Shown one piece after another: positions 42,618 through 51,265 of a DNA stretch of 64,000 bases (the first letter of the stretch is position 1; every line of letters starts with the position of its first letter). The stretch covers positions 15,492 through 79,491 of the forward strand of contig CAJKWK010000006.1 of NCBI GenBank assembly GCA_905203555.1. Reading direction: 5' to 3'. Position numbers and translations under genes: made by a program. Source of the DNA: an uncultured Lachnospiraceae bacterium. GTDB taxonomy: Bacteria; Bacillota; Clostridia; Lachnospirales; Lachnospiraceae. The notes beneath the pieces were generated by a model. It was not told where the DNA came from, searched no databases, and saw only the letters and a program-made list of their open reading frames with translations.

Positions 42618-42690
42618 TGTGTTGCCCTCCATAAAAATAAAAAAATAATAAAAACTGTATGTTCCGAGAAAACGGAATCAATACTGTGAT

Positions 42691-42719
42691 AGCGTAGCAT
42701 ATTTCACAATAAAAGTCAA
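42691..42719 (-). promoter_or_regulatory. Promoter of the cold-shock gene
   Basis: On the complement, TTGACT (42719-42714), 17 bases, TACGCT (42696-42691). Confidence 0.65.
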
Positions 42720-42836
42720 CGAATTTCTGGGGTGTTTCGTAAATTTATACAAATAAAATTCGTGGATTGTATGATTGTATTTTGAAGTCGGTGCGTTTAA
42801 AATAGAGTTATCATTTTAAAGAAGAGGAGAATGAAA

Positions 42837-43769
42837 ATGGCAAAGATTTATAAAAATGTAGCAGAATTAGTGGGACGTACTCCATTACTTGAAGTAAGTA
42901 ATATAGAAAGAAAACTTGATTTAAAAGCAAGGGTGTTGGTTAAACTTGAATATTTCAATCCGGCAGGGAGCATCAAGGATCGTGTTGCGCTGCAAATGAT
43001 TGAAGATGCGGAGAAAGAGGGGAAGATTACACCCGGAGCTACGATTATTGAACCTACGAGTGGAAATACCGGAATCGGACTTGCCGCGATTGCTGCATCA
43101 AAAGGATATAAAGCAATTTTTGTGATGCCGGAAACAATGAGTATGGAACGGAGAAAACTTCTGGCGGGATATGGAGCAGAAATTGTGCTTACTGAGGGAG
43201 CGAAAGGAATGAGCGGCGCTATTGAGAAAGCTGACGAGTTGGAGAAAGAATTGGAAAATGCAATTGTATTGGGACAATTTGTGAATCCATCGAATCCAAA
43301 AGCACACTTACTCACAACGGGAAAAGAAATCTGGGAAGATACGGAAGGGAAGTTAGATATTTTTGTGGCCGGTGTTGGAACCGGGGGGACAATTACCGGA
43401 ACCGGAGATTATTTAAAGAAACAAAGTGAAAAAATAAAAATAATTGCAGTTGAACCTTATCATTCAGCAGTGTTATCCGGAGGTACTGTAGGAGCACATG
43501 GATTACAGGGAATTGGTGCCGGTTTTGTCCCTGATGTATTGGATACGGAAATTTATGATCTTGTATATCCGGTAAAAGAAGAGGATGCATATAACACTGC
43601 AAAGATGCTTGCTAAAACGGAGGGACTGTTAACGGGGATTACTTCGGGCGCAGCACTTTATGTGGCATTAGAAGAGGCGAAAAAGACAGAGAATGAAGGA
43701 AAGACAATCGTAGCAATTCTTCCGGATACGGGTGAAAGATATTTGTCTACTCCTCTGTTCGAATCATAA
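42837..43769 (+). CDS. cysK: Cysteine synthase (O-acetylserine sulfhydrylase)
   Basis: A 310-residue PLP enzyme forming cysteine from O-acetylserine and sulfide. PLP lysine in NPAGSIKDRVA (about residue 44), substrate loop PTSGNTGIG, phosphate loop GVGTGGTITGTG, and LPDTGERYLSTPLF at the end. ATG 42837 has GAGGAG eight bases upstream; the in-frame ATG at 42831 is too close to it. No neighbouring sulfur genes; probably monocistronic, and the next gene has its own promoter. Confidence 0.95.
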   Translation: MAKIYKNVAELVGRTPLLEVSNIERKLDLKARVLVKLEYFNPAGSIKDRVALQMIEDAEKEGKITPGATIIEPTSGNTGIGLAAIAASKGYKAIFVMPETMSMERRKLLAGYGAEIVLTEGAKGMSGAIEKADELEKELENAIVLGQFVNPSNPKAHLLTTGKEIWEDTEGKLDIFVAGVGTGGTITGTGDYLKKQSEKIKIIAVEPYHSAVLSGGTVGAHGLQGIGAGFVPDVLDTEIYDLVYPVKEEDAYNTAKMLAKTEGLLTGITSGAALYVALEEAKKTENEGKTIVAILPDTGERYLSTPLFES

Positions 43770-43771
43770 AA

Positions 43772-43785
43772 AGAACAAAAGTTCT
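43772..43785. promoter_or_regulatory. Distal LexA-type box upstream of the radical SAM gene
   Basis: AGAACAAAAGTTCT (GAAC-N4-GTTC) just after the cysK stop and 10 bases before the -35 box of the next promoter. It could also act as a weak hairpin for cysK. Confidence 0.55.
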
Positions 43786-43794
43786 ATAATTTTG

Positions 43795-43823
43795 TTGCGT
43801 TTCTTTAAAGCGTATGTTACTAT
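43795..43823 (+). promoter_or_regulatory. Promoter of the radical SAM/DUF4130 pair
   Basis: TTGCGT at 43795-43800, 17 bases, TACTAT at 43818-43823, flanked on both sides by SOS boxes. Confidence 0.65.
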
Positions 43824-43830
43824 ATAAAAA

Positions 43831-43844
43831 AGAACATACGTTCT
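43831..43844. promoter_or_regulatory. Proximal LexA/DinR (SOS) box
   Basis: AGAACATACGTTCT, the strongest GAAC-N4-GTTC match in the window, placed at about +1 of the promoter. Confidence 0.82.
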
Positions 43845-43866
43845 CGAAATGAAGGAGATGCAGCAA

Positions 43867-45201
43867 GTGGAAAGAATACAGACTCAAAAGTCAATTTATG
43901 AAAAACTGCATATTTTATCAGATGCTGCGAAGTACGATGTTGCCTGTACTTCCAGCGGTGTTACAAGATCAAATGACGGATCGGGGATGGGAAATTGTCG
44001 GGAAGCAGGTATTTGCCATAGTTTTTCGGCTGACGGGAGATGTATTTCGCTTTTAAAAATTCTCTTTACGAATGAGTGTATATTTGATTGTAAGTATTGT
44101 ATAAATCGTGCATCGAATGATGTGGTCAGAACTTCTTTTACACCAGAAGAGATCTGTACTTTAACGATGGAATTTTATCGGCGCAATTATATCGAAGGGC
44201 TGTTTTTAAGTTCCGGCGTGCTAAAAAGTCCTAATTATACAATGGAGTTGATTTATGCGGCTATTTATCAACTGCGGCATATTTATCATTTTCAAGGGTA
44301 CATTCATGTAAAGGCAATTCCCGGAACTGACGAAGAGCTGATCAGACGTATTGGTTTTCTGGCAGACAGGATGAGTGTGAATCTGGAGCTGCCGACGGCA
44401 GAAGGTTTGAGGTTGCTTGCTCCGCATAAGACAAGGAAGAATATTTTGATGCCTATGCGTTTTGTGCAGAAGACAGCGAGTGAAAATCGTCAGGAAGTAG
44501 CGGTATATCAGCATGCTCCGCAGTTTGTTCCGGCAGGACAGAGTACGCAGATGATTATTGGAGCGACACCGGAATCAGATTATCAGATTTTGAATGTAGC
44601 AGATGCTTTATACAAGAAGTTTGATCTGAAGAGAGTATTTTATTCTGCATTTGTTGCTGTTAATGAAGATAAAGCACTTCCCGCAAAACAAAATGAGGGG
44701 CCACCACTTTTGCGGGAGCATCGCTTATATCAGGCGGATTGGTTGCTGAGATTTTATGGATTTGAGGCGAATGAGTTATTGGATGAGAACAATCCCAATT
44801 TCAATCTCTTTTTAGACCCAAAATGTAATTGGGCATTGAAACATCTGGAGTTATTTCCGGTGGAAGTCAATCGGGCGGAGTATGATATGCTTCTTCGAGT
44901 GCCGGGAATCGGGGTGAAGTCGGCGCTACGCATTGTAAAGGCAAGGCGGATGGGGATGATACAGTTTTCAGATCTAAAAAAGATGGGCGTTGTATTAAAA
45001 CGGGCGCTTTACTTTTTGACATGTAATGGGAAGATGATGTACCGAACCAAGATGGAAGAGGATTATATTATGCGTAATTTGTTAAATACAAAGGAGCGGC
45101 TGCCGGATTCCATAACAGGAATGACATATAGACAATTATCGTTATTTGATGATAAAAATTTTTCGGAACATCAGGCAGTAGAAATGATAGAAAAGCAATA
45201 G
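43867..45201 (+). CDS. Putative DNA modification/repair radical SAM protein
   Basis: A 444-residue protein. The 4Fe-4S/SAM motif is CIFDCKYC (Cys71, Cys75, Cys78). N-terminal LSDAAKYDVACTSSGVTRS and further cysteines (GNCREAGICHSF) are characteristic of the radical SAM family paired with UDG-like or DUF4130 proteins (TIGR03916 type). A helix-hairpin-helix near residue 345 (LLRVPGIGVKSALRIVKARR) points to DNA binding. The start is GTG 43867, nine bases after AAGGAG; the ATG at 43858 touches that site. SOS boxes and the partner gene 20 bases downstream support a repair role; the reaction is unknown. Confidence 0.88.
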   Translation: MERIQTQKSIYEKLHILSDAAKYDVACTSSGVTRSNDGSGMGNCREAGICHSFSADGRCISLLKILFTNECIFDCKYCINRASNDVVRTSFTPEEICTLTMEFYRRNYIEGLFLSSGVLKSPNYTMELIYAAIYQLRHIYHFQGYIHVKAIPGTDEELIRRIGFLADRMSVNLELPTAEGLRLLAPHKTRKNILMPMRFVQKTASENRQEVAVYQHAPQFVPAGQSTQMIIGATPESDYQILNVADALYKKFDLKRVFYSAFVAVNEDKALPAKQNEGPPLLREHRLYQADWLLRFYGFEANELLDENNPNFNLFLDPKCNWALKHLELFPVEVNRAEYDMLLRVPGIGVKSALRIVKARRMGMIQFSDLKKMGVVLKRALYFLTCNGKMMYRTKMEEDYIMRNLLNTKERLPDSITGMTYRQLSLFDDKNFSEHQAVEMIEKQ

Positions 45202-45221
45202 TCTGAAAGAGGGAAGAGAAA

Positions 45222-45986
45222 TTGAAACAGATTTATATATGCAAGGATTCTATAACTGGTATTTTTTCTGCTTTTTACGATGCGTGGACAGAAAGAAGAG
45301 ATCAAGAAGTCGGAATTGATTTTAAAGGCGAAATAGAGCAAAGATTGTTTTGTGAATATCAAGAAGTTCAGGAATCAGAACGAAAGGCAGACGCTATAGT
45401 ACGATTGATTCAGAAGAATATGGGATATAACACGTATTGGGATATTTATTATGCATTATTGTCCGAGGATAAAAGAAAAGCAGAAGCTGCTTTTCATGTG
45501 ATGCAGGCGGCACGTACGATTAAGAATAGTAAGAGGATAATGGAACAGCTAACAAATGCAGATGTGGCAAAGATTTTTGAACTGAGCAGAAAGGTCAGTA
45601 ATGAAGCACATCAGTTCATGGAGTTTATTCGTTTCAGAGAATTGGAAAATGGAGTATTATTCTCAGAAATTACGCCGAAAAATCGGGTGCTTGTTTGTAT
45701 TGGAGATCATTTCACAGATCGGTTTCCTTTGGAAAACTGGATGATATATGACAAGAGGCATCAAGAATCGATTTTACATCGAGCCGGATATCAATGGGTT
45801 TTGATGGAGGGGGAGCGTGTGGATCAGCAGGCGGTGCATAAGATTTCTGAAAATGAAAAAGAGATGGAACAATTATGGAAAGAATTTTTCACTTCGATTT
45901 CCATTACAGAGCGTGAAAATCCAATTTGTCAGAGGACACATCTGCCATATCGTTTTCGTTCTGATATGACAGAGTTTCAGACATGA
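45222..45986 (+). CDS. DUF4130 (TIGR03915-type) probable DNA-repair partner
   Basis: A 254-residue protein of the family that pairs with the radical SAM protein. YICKDSITGIFSAFYDAWTE opens the domain, and FIRFRELENGVLFSEITPKN then DHFTDRFPLENWMIYD are its conserved core. In other bacteria it is fused to a uracil-DNA glycosylase-like domain, which is absent here. Start is TTG 45222 behind AGAGGGAAGAG. Cotranscribed with the radical SAM gene under SOS control. The C-terminal region ICQRTHLPYRFRSDMTEF is typical. Confidence 0.85.
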   Translation: MKQIYICKDSITGIFSAFYDAWTERRDQEVGIDFKGEIEQRLFCEYQEVQESERKADAIVRLIQKNMGYNTYWDIYYALLSEDKRKAEAAFHVMQAARTIKNSKRIMEQLTNADVAKIFELSRKVSNEAHQFMEFIRFRELENGVLFSEITPKNRVLVCIGDHFTDRFPLENWMIYDKRHQESILHRAGYQWVLMEGERVDQQAVHKISENEKEMEQLWKEFFTSISITERENPICQRTHLPYRFRSDMTEFQT

Positions 45987-46028
45987 TCGCCGGGCATTTA
46001 GAAAATTACTATATTTTTATGCAGGCTA

Positions 46029-46057
46029 TTGTATATTTGAGGTAAAAAGGTTATGAT
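46029..46057 (+). promoter_or_regulatory. Promoter of the nfeD-stomatin operon
   Basis: TTGTAT at 46029-46034, 17 bases, TATGAT at 46052-46057. Confidence 0.7.
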
Positions 46058-46121
46058 GAATGCAATATAAATGTAATAGTAGAAACGCATCCGGATAAAG
46101 AAAAAGAAAGAAGGGAGATTT

Positions 46122-46565
46122 ATGGAATATATGAATTTTGTGTGGCTGGGATTGCTGATTTTATTTTTAATCATTGAAATTGCAACAGTCGGGCTGGTAA
46201 CCATCTGGATGGCAGGCGGAGCACTTGCGGCATTGATATTGGAACTTATGGGATTGAATATCTGGTATCAGATTTGGGCGTTTTTGCTAGTATCTATTAT
46301 TCTGCTTATATGTACACGTCCGTTTGCAGTAAAATACATAAATTCCCATCATGAAAAGACAAATTATGAAGAAATTATCGGGAAAGTGGTTAAAATAACG
46401 GAGAAGGTAGATAATTTGCAGGGCAGTGGAACAGCTGTTGTTAAGGGGCTGGAATGGACAACGAGAACAGAGAAGGACGGTGAGATCCTGAATCCAGGCG
46501 ATTTGGCAAAAGTTGTTGATATTTCAGGTGTTAAGTTAATTGTAAAAAAGTATGAGGAGGAATAG
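46122..46565 (+). CDS. NfeD-family membrane protein
   Basis: A 147-residue protein: three transmembrane helices (residues 5-75) followed by an OB-fold domain (GKVVKITEKVDNLQGSGTAV, LNPGDLAKVVDISGVKLIV). This short NfeD form lacks the ClpP-like protease domain. NfeD proteins are partners of the stomatin-like SPFH protein encoded four bases downstream and are thought to organise membrane microdomains. Confidence 0.92.
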   Translation: MEYMNFVWLGLLILFLIIEIATVGLVTIWMAGGALAALILELMGLNIWYQIWAFLLVSIILLICTRPFAVKYINSHHEKTNYEEIIGKVVKITEKVDNLQGSGTAVVKGLEWTTRTEKDGEILNPGDLAKVVDISGVKLIVKKYEEE

Positions 46566-46568
46566 GAT

Positions 46569-47504
46569 ATGACAGGGATTATTGTTGCAGTGATTGTTTT
46601 GATTATAGTTTTAATATTTATTTCTTGTGTTAAAATTGTACCTCAGGCGCATGCTTTTGTAGTAGAGCGACTTGGAGGATACAAAGCAACCTGGAGTGTT
46701 GGAATACATTTAAAAGCACCGATCATCGATCGAATTGCAAGAAGAGTTTCTTTGAAAGAACAGGTTGTTGATTTTGAACCGCAGGCAGTTATTACAAAAG
46801 ATAATGTAACAATGCAGATTGATACGGTTGTATTCTTTCAAATAACAGATCCGAAAAAATATGCTTATGGAGTAGAGAGTCCGATTACTGCAATTGAGAA
46901 TTTAACAGCTACGACTCTGCGTAATATTATCGGAGATTTGGAATTAGATGAAACTCTGACTTCAAGAGAAACGATTAATGCAAAGATGCGTACGATTCTG
47001 GATATTGCGACAGATGAGTGGGGAATTAAAGTCAATCGTGTAGAATTGAAGAATATTATGCCGCCAAAAGCGATTCAGGATGCAATGGAAAAACAGATGA
47101 AGGCAGAGCGTGAACGAAGAGAGGCAATTCTTCGTGCCGAAGGTGAGAAAAAATCTACGATCCTTGTTGCAGAAGGAGAAAAGGAATCTTTGATTCTGGA
47201 GGCAGAAGCTTCAAAGCAGGCAGCTATATTAAAGGCAGAAGCTGAAAAACAAAAACGAATTAAAGAAGCAGAAGGCCAGGCAGAGGCTATTCGCACGGTA
47301 CAGAAGGCGACTGCAGAAGGAATTGAGTTTATTAAGGCGGCAGGAGCGGATCAAACAGTTCTGACGTTGAAGAGTCTGGAGGCATTTGCAAAAGCAGCGG
47401 ACGGAAAGGCTACAAAGATTATTATTCCTTCAGAATTGCAGGGAATAGCAGGGCTTACAAAGACAATTGCAGAAGTAGCTGCTCTGGATGAAAAAACAGA
47501 GTAA
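46569..47504 (+). CDS. SPFH/stomatin-like membrane protein
   Basis: A 311-residue protein: one N-terminal hydrophobic anchor, the SPFH/band-7 domain (VPQAHAFVVERLGGY, LKEQVVDFEPQAVITKDNV, IGDLELDETLTSRE) and a long helical region with repeated AEGEK/AEAEK units (about 190-245) that drives oligomerisation. It scaffolds membrane microdomains with NfeD; possible client proteases are not encoded here. The C-terminal segment resembles paraslipin. Confidence 0.94.
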   Translation: MTGIIVAVIVLIIVLIFISCVKIVPQAHAFVVERLGGYKATWSVGIHLKAPIIDRIARRVSLKEQVVDFEPQAVITKDNVTMQIDTVVFFQITDPKKYAYGVESPITAIENLTATTLRNIIGDLELDETLTSRETINAKMRTILDIATDEWGIKVNRVELKNIMPPKAIQDAMEKQMKAERERREAILRAEGEKKSTILVAEGEKESLILEAEASKQAAILKAEAEKQKRIKEAEGQAEAIRTVQKATAEGIEFIKAAGADQTVLTLKSLEAFAKAADGKATKIIIPSELQGIAGLTKTIAEVAALDEKTE

Positions 47505-47531
47505 AGAGAAATAGAATATTTCGGAGAAAAT

Positions 47532-47593
47532 AACGGTGGATATGGCAGCGTGCCCGAATGTTTCGGGCTGCTGCTTAGAAACACCGTTTTATA
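47532..47593 (+). terminator. Multi-arm terminator after the stomatin gene
   Basis: Nested inverted repeats: outer AACGGTG/CACCGTT (47532-47538, 47582-47588), GCAGC/GCTGC (47545-47549, 47570-47574) and inner GCCCGAA/TTCGGGC (47552-47558, 47562-47568), followed by TTAT. It lies 28 bases after the stop, and its presence argues against starting the helicase gene at 47536. Confidence 0.75.
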
Positions 47594-47631
47594 TTGTAGA
47601 AGAAAGGATTTTTGGAAAGAAAGAATCAGGT

Positions 47632-49989
47632 ATGGAAGAGCAGATCATGAGACTCTCCGTTCGCAATCTTGTGGAGTTTGTTCTGAGAGAGGGAGACATC
47701 GATAATCGTACAACAGGCAGTATGGAAAAGGATGCTATGCAGCAAGGAAGCAGGATCCATCGAAAAATACAGCGTCGGATGGGAGCTGATTATCACGCAG
47801 AAGTTTCTATGAAAGAGAGATTTCCCTGCTGTGGATTTATACTTCAATTGGAAGGGCGCGCAGATGGGGTTTTTAAGGAAAATGACAGAACATACATTGA
47901 TGAAATTAAGGCTGTTTATAGAGAGTTAAATTTCATAGAAGAACCGGTAGGGATACATTTGGCACAGGCTAAATGTTATGCGTATATGTATGCCTTCCAA
48001 AACAATCTAAAAGTTATTTCTGTGCAAATGACGTATTGCAACATAGAGACAGAAGAAATTAAATATTTTCGTGAAGAGTATCAGTTCGATGAGCTAAGTG
48101 ACTGGATTCTGGAAGTAGTCCGTCAATATGAAAAATGGGCGAGATTTCAATTAGAGTGGCGGGAACAGAGAAATAAAACAATTCGGAATACAGAGTTTCC
48201 TTTCCCGTATCGAAAGGGGCAGAGAGAATTGGTGAGTTCTGTGTACCGCAGTATTCTGAGAAGAAAAAAATTGTTTATTCAGGCACCGACGGGAGTGGGG
48301 AAAACAATGGCAACGATTTTTCCGGCAGTTCGTGCGATAGGAGAAGGGCATGGTGATATCCTCTTTTATTTGACTGCGAAAACAATTACCCGAACTGTGG
48401 CTGAACAGGCATTTCAAACGTTAAGAGCGCAAGGACTACAGTATAAGGTGATTACATTGACTGCAAAGGAAAAAATATGTTTTTGTGAAGAGACGCAGTG
48501 CAATCCAGATGCTTGTCCGTATGCGAAAGGGCACTATGATCGAGTGAATGATGCTGTCTTTGATTTGATTACAAATGCTCATGAATTGACTAGAGAGGTT
48601 TTGGAAGAACAGGCAAAAAAATATCGTGTGTGCCCTTTTGAGATGGCGTTGGATGTATCAGTATGGGTAGATGCAGTTATTTGTGATTATAATTATGTGT
48701 TTGACCCCAATGCCCATCTGAAACGGTTCTTTTCAGAAGGTGGCGAAAAAAACTATTTGTTTCTGATCGATGAGGCTCACAATTTGGTAGAACGTGGCAG
48801 AGAAATGTACAGTGCCCAGCTATATAAGGAAGATGTGCTCAGTGTTCGTCGGCTTGTAAAGCTGGAAGACGTTAAATTGACAAGATGCCTGGATGAATGT
48901 AATAAGCAAATGCTGGAGTTGAAAAAAGAATGTGAAAATTATAAAATTCTGGAGAGTGTTTCACATATAGCCTTAAAACTTATGAATGTCATAGGGGAAT
49001 TGGAACGATATCTGGAAGAACATCAACAGAGCGAAAAAAGGGAAGAAATCTTAAACTTTTATTTTCAGGTAAGAGCATTTTTGAACATATATGAAATATT
49101 GGATGATAATTATATAATTTATTCGGAAATGGAGGCGGATGGTCGTTTCAAAATTAAGTTGTTGTGTGTGAATCCGGCAGTGAACTTGCAAAGCTATCTG
49201 GAACAGGGAAACAGTACCATTTTCTTTTCTGCCACACTGCTGCCGATACAATATTACAAAAAATTACTTAGTGTAGAGCCGGATGATTATGCTGTGTATG
49301 CAGAGTCTTCCTTTCCGATTGAAAACCGATTGCTTTTGCTGGGAACTGATGTGAGCACAAAGTATGCCATGCGGAGCCGGAATATGTATGAAAGGTTTGC
49401 GGAATATATTTTACAGACCGTACATGGAAAGAAAGGAAATTATATGGTTTTTTTCCCTTCTTATCGTTTTATGGAGGAAGTGTATGAAAAGTTTCAGATA
49501 AGGCAATCCGAAGATATTGACAGTATGATGCAGTCGCAATATATGAATGAAGAGGCAAGAGAGATTTTTCTGGAAACGTTTGAAGAAACAAGAGATTGCT
49601 CTTTGGTCGGATTTTGTGTTATGGGCGGCATCTTTTCAGAAGGGATTGATCTGACTGCAGATCGGCTGATTGGAGCATTAATTGTAGGAACTGGAATTCC
49701 GCAGGTATGCAATGACAGGGAGATTATCAAAGGATATTTTGATGCTCGCAATATGTCTGGTTTCGATTATGCATATTTGTATCCGGGGATGAATAAGGTG
49801 TTGCAGTCCGCAGGTCGTGTTATTCGAACAGAAGAAGATCAAGGGGTAATCCTTCTGTTGGATGAACGTTTTCAGACGAGAAGATATCAGGAGATATTTC
49901 CGAGAGAATGGGCGGGGATTAAAAGCTGCAGTTTGAATAATGTGCAGGGTCAGATAGAAGATTTTTGGAAAGGGATAGAAAAACAATGA
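47632..49989 (+). CDS. XPD/Rad3-like helicase with N-terminal PD-(D/E)XK nuclease domain
   Basis: A 785-residue superfamily 2 helicase. N-terminal Cas4/RecB-like nuclease core: GRADGVF (Asp near 79) and YIDEIKAVYRE (ExK near 90-93). Walker A QAPTGVGKTMAT near 218; Fe-S cluster cysteines in CFCEETQCNPDACPY (from about 283) and CPFEM (about 334); Walker B LIDEAHNLVE near 380; motif VI QSAGRVIRTEED. It differs from DinG in having the Fe-S cluster and nuclease region typical of Firmicutes Rad3-like proteins. The 5' limit is uncertain: ATG 47647 (MRLSVRNLVEF) has a better ribosome site, GGAAGAG. It overlaps the next gene by four bases. Confidence 0.9.
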   Translation: MEEQIMRLSVRNLVEFVLREGDIDNRTTGSMEKDAMQQGSRIHRKIQRRMGADYHAEVSMKERFPCCGFILQLEGRADGVFKENDRTYIDEIKAVYRELNFIEEPVGIHLAQAKCYAYMYAFQNNLKVISVQMTYCNIETEEIKYFREEYQFDELSDWILEVVRQYEKWARFQLEWREQRNKTIRNTEFPFPYRKGQRELVSSVYRSILRRKKLFIQAPTGVGKTMATIFPAVRAIGEGHGDILFYLTAKTITRTVAEQAFQTLRAQGLQYKVITLTAKEKICFCEETQCNPDACPYAKGHYDRVNDAVFDLITNAHELTREVLEEQAKKYRVCPFEMALDVSVWVDAVICDYNYVFDPNAHLKRFFSEGGEKNYLFLIDEAHNLVERGREMYSAQLYKEDVLSVRRLVKLEDVKLTRCLDECNKQMLELKKECENYKILESVSHIALKLMNVIGELERYLEEHQQSEKREEILNFYFQVRAFLNIYEILDDNYIIYSEMEADGRFKIKLLCVNPAVNLQSYLEQGNSTIFFSATLLPIQYYKKLLSVEPDDYAVYAESSFPIENRLLLLGTDVSTKYAMRSRNMYERFAEYILQTVHGKKGNYMVFFPSYRFMEEVYEKFQIRQSEDIDSMMQSQYMNEEAREIFLETFEETRDCSLVGFCVMGGIFSEGIDLTADRLIGALIVGTGIPQVCNDREIIKGYFDARNMSGFDYAYLYPGMNKVLQSAGRVIRTEEDQGVILLLDERFQTRRYQEIFPREWAGIKSCSLNNVQGQIEDFWKGIEKQ

Positions 49990-50489
49990 GAGATAAGTTG
50001 ACAAAAAGTGATGTAAAGAAGATTCAGGATGAAATAGAGCATCGTAAACTTGTAGTACGAAAAGAGGCAATTGAAGCAGTAAAAGAGGCAAGAGCACATG
50101 GAGATTTGAGTGAAAATTTTGAGTATCATGCTGCTAAAAAGGATAAAAATCGGAACGAGAGCAGAATACGATATCTGGAACGTATGTTAAAAACAGCAAT
50201 TATTGTTGATGATAATTCTAAGGAAGATGAGGTAGGTATCAATAATACCGTAGAATTATATATGGAAGATGACGATGAAATCGAAACGTATCGTCTTGTG
50301 ACTTCTGTCCGAGGAAGTTCTGTTAATGGTTTGATCAGTATTGAATCTCCTCTTGGTAAGGCGATTCTTGGTAAAAAGCTCAATGATCGGGTCTATATAA
50401 AAGTGAATGACAGTTTTGGTTATTATGCAGTAATCAAGAAAATTATTAATACAAGCAATGATGAGGATGATCAAATCCGAAGTTATTAA
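49986..50489 (+). CDS. GreA/GreB-family transcription elongation factor
   Basis: A 167-residue protein with the N-terminal antiparallel coiled coil whose tip carries the acidic catalytic residues (HGDLSENFEYHAAK; Asp and Glu coordinate Mg2+ in the RNA polymerase active site for transcript cleavage) and a C-terminal FKBP-like domain (ISIESPLGKAILGKKLNDRV). The C-terminus is more diverged than housekeeping GreA, so this may be a second paralogue. Its ATG overlaps the helicase stop. Confidence 0.9.
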   Translation: MRDKLTKSDVKKIQDEIEHRKLVVRKEAIEAVKEARAHGDLSENFEYHAAKKDKNRNESRIRYLERMLKTAIIVDDNSKEDEVGINNTVELYMEDDDEIETYRLVTSVRGSSVNGLISIESPLGKAILGKKLNDRVYIKVNDSFGYYAVIKKIINTSNDEDDQIRSY

Positions 50490-50504
50490 GGGAGGGAGTT
50501 CTAA

Positions 50505-51158
50505 GTGAAAATTACTACGATATTGTTTGATTTGGATGGTACTTTGACGGATTCGGGAGAAGGGATTATGAATTGCGTACGCTACGCAATGGAGAAGTTT
50601 GGGCACATCGTAGAGGAGGATCAGTTGCCCGGGTTTGTTGGACCGCCGCTTCAACAGCATTTTCAGGAAGTGTGCGGGGTTGGTGCGGCAGAAGGAAAAC
50701 AACTGGTTTCTTTTTATCGTGAAAGATATACAGACATCGGGATTTTTGAAAATAAAGTATATCCGGGAGTTATTGAACTGTTAGAACAGTTGAAACAACG
50801 GGGATATGTTCTCTGTATGGCGACTTCAAAACCGGAGATTTTTGCCGGCCGCATTGCAGAGCATTTTAAGTTTGCAGAATATTTTGATGTAATCGGCGGC
50901 AGCTTACTGGATGGAAAAAGAGTAAAAAAATCAGAAGTGATAGAGTATGTTTTAGAAAAAGCTCATGTGCAAGGGAGAGAACACGTGTTGATGATCGGGG
51001 ATCGAAGTCATGATATCATTGGGGCAAAAGAGGCGGAAATACATTCGATGGGAGTTCTTTATGGTTATGGGGACAGGGAAGAATTAGAAGAAGCCGGTGC
51101 AGAATTTATTGCTTCAACACCAGAAGAGGTTTTGAGAATGATATCTTCTTTTGCGTAA
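50505..51158 (+). CDS. HAD-superfamily phosphatase, phosphoglycolate phosphatase-like
   Basis: A 217-residue HAD hydrolase: motif I LFDLDGTLTDS, cap helices, motif II MATSKPE, motif III lysine around KKSEVIEY, and motif IV IGDRSHDIIGAK. This set fits the PGP/Gph subgroup acting on small phosphate esters; the substrate is not determined. GTG start at 50505 with GGGAGGGAG upstream. Ends before a long bidirectional terminator. Confidence 0.9.
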   Translation: MKITTILFDLDGTLTDSGEGIMNCVRYAMEKFGHIVEEDQLPGFVGPPLQQHFQEVCGVGAAEGKQLVSFYRERYTDIGIFENKVYPGVIELLEQLKQRGYVLCMATSKPEIFAGRIAEHFKFAEYFDVIGGSLLDGKRVKKSEVIEYVLEKAHVQGREHVLMIGDRSHDIIGAKEAEIHSMGVLYGYGDREELEEAGAEFIASTPEEVLRMISSFA

Positions 51159-51191
51159 TGGAGATATCAGCAAATCATGCGGAGTCAGCAA

Positions 51192-51251
51192 AAAAAGTCA
51201 CTGTGTATGTTGCGGAATGATATATTTTATCCGGAACCACAGTGACTTTTT
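51192..51251. terminator. Bidirectional terminator between HAD and activase genes
   Basis: AAAAAGTCACTGTG (51192-51205) and CACAGTGACTTTTT (51238-51251) form a perfect 14-bp stem with A and T runs on both sides. Confidence 0.9.
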
Positions 51252-51265
51252 GTATAACTCTGTTT

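Noticed and set aside
43773..43784. GAAC-N4-GTTC as only a cysK terminator
   Set aside because: Stem is short and the T-run poor (TATAATTTTG); a LexA box is the better reading, although a dual role remains possible.
47536..47631. Helicase starting at ATG 47536
   Set aside because: Those codons fall inside a nested terminator structure and read an unlikely Cys-rich peptide (MDMAACPNVSGCC).
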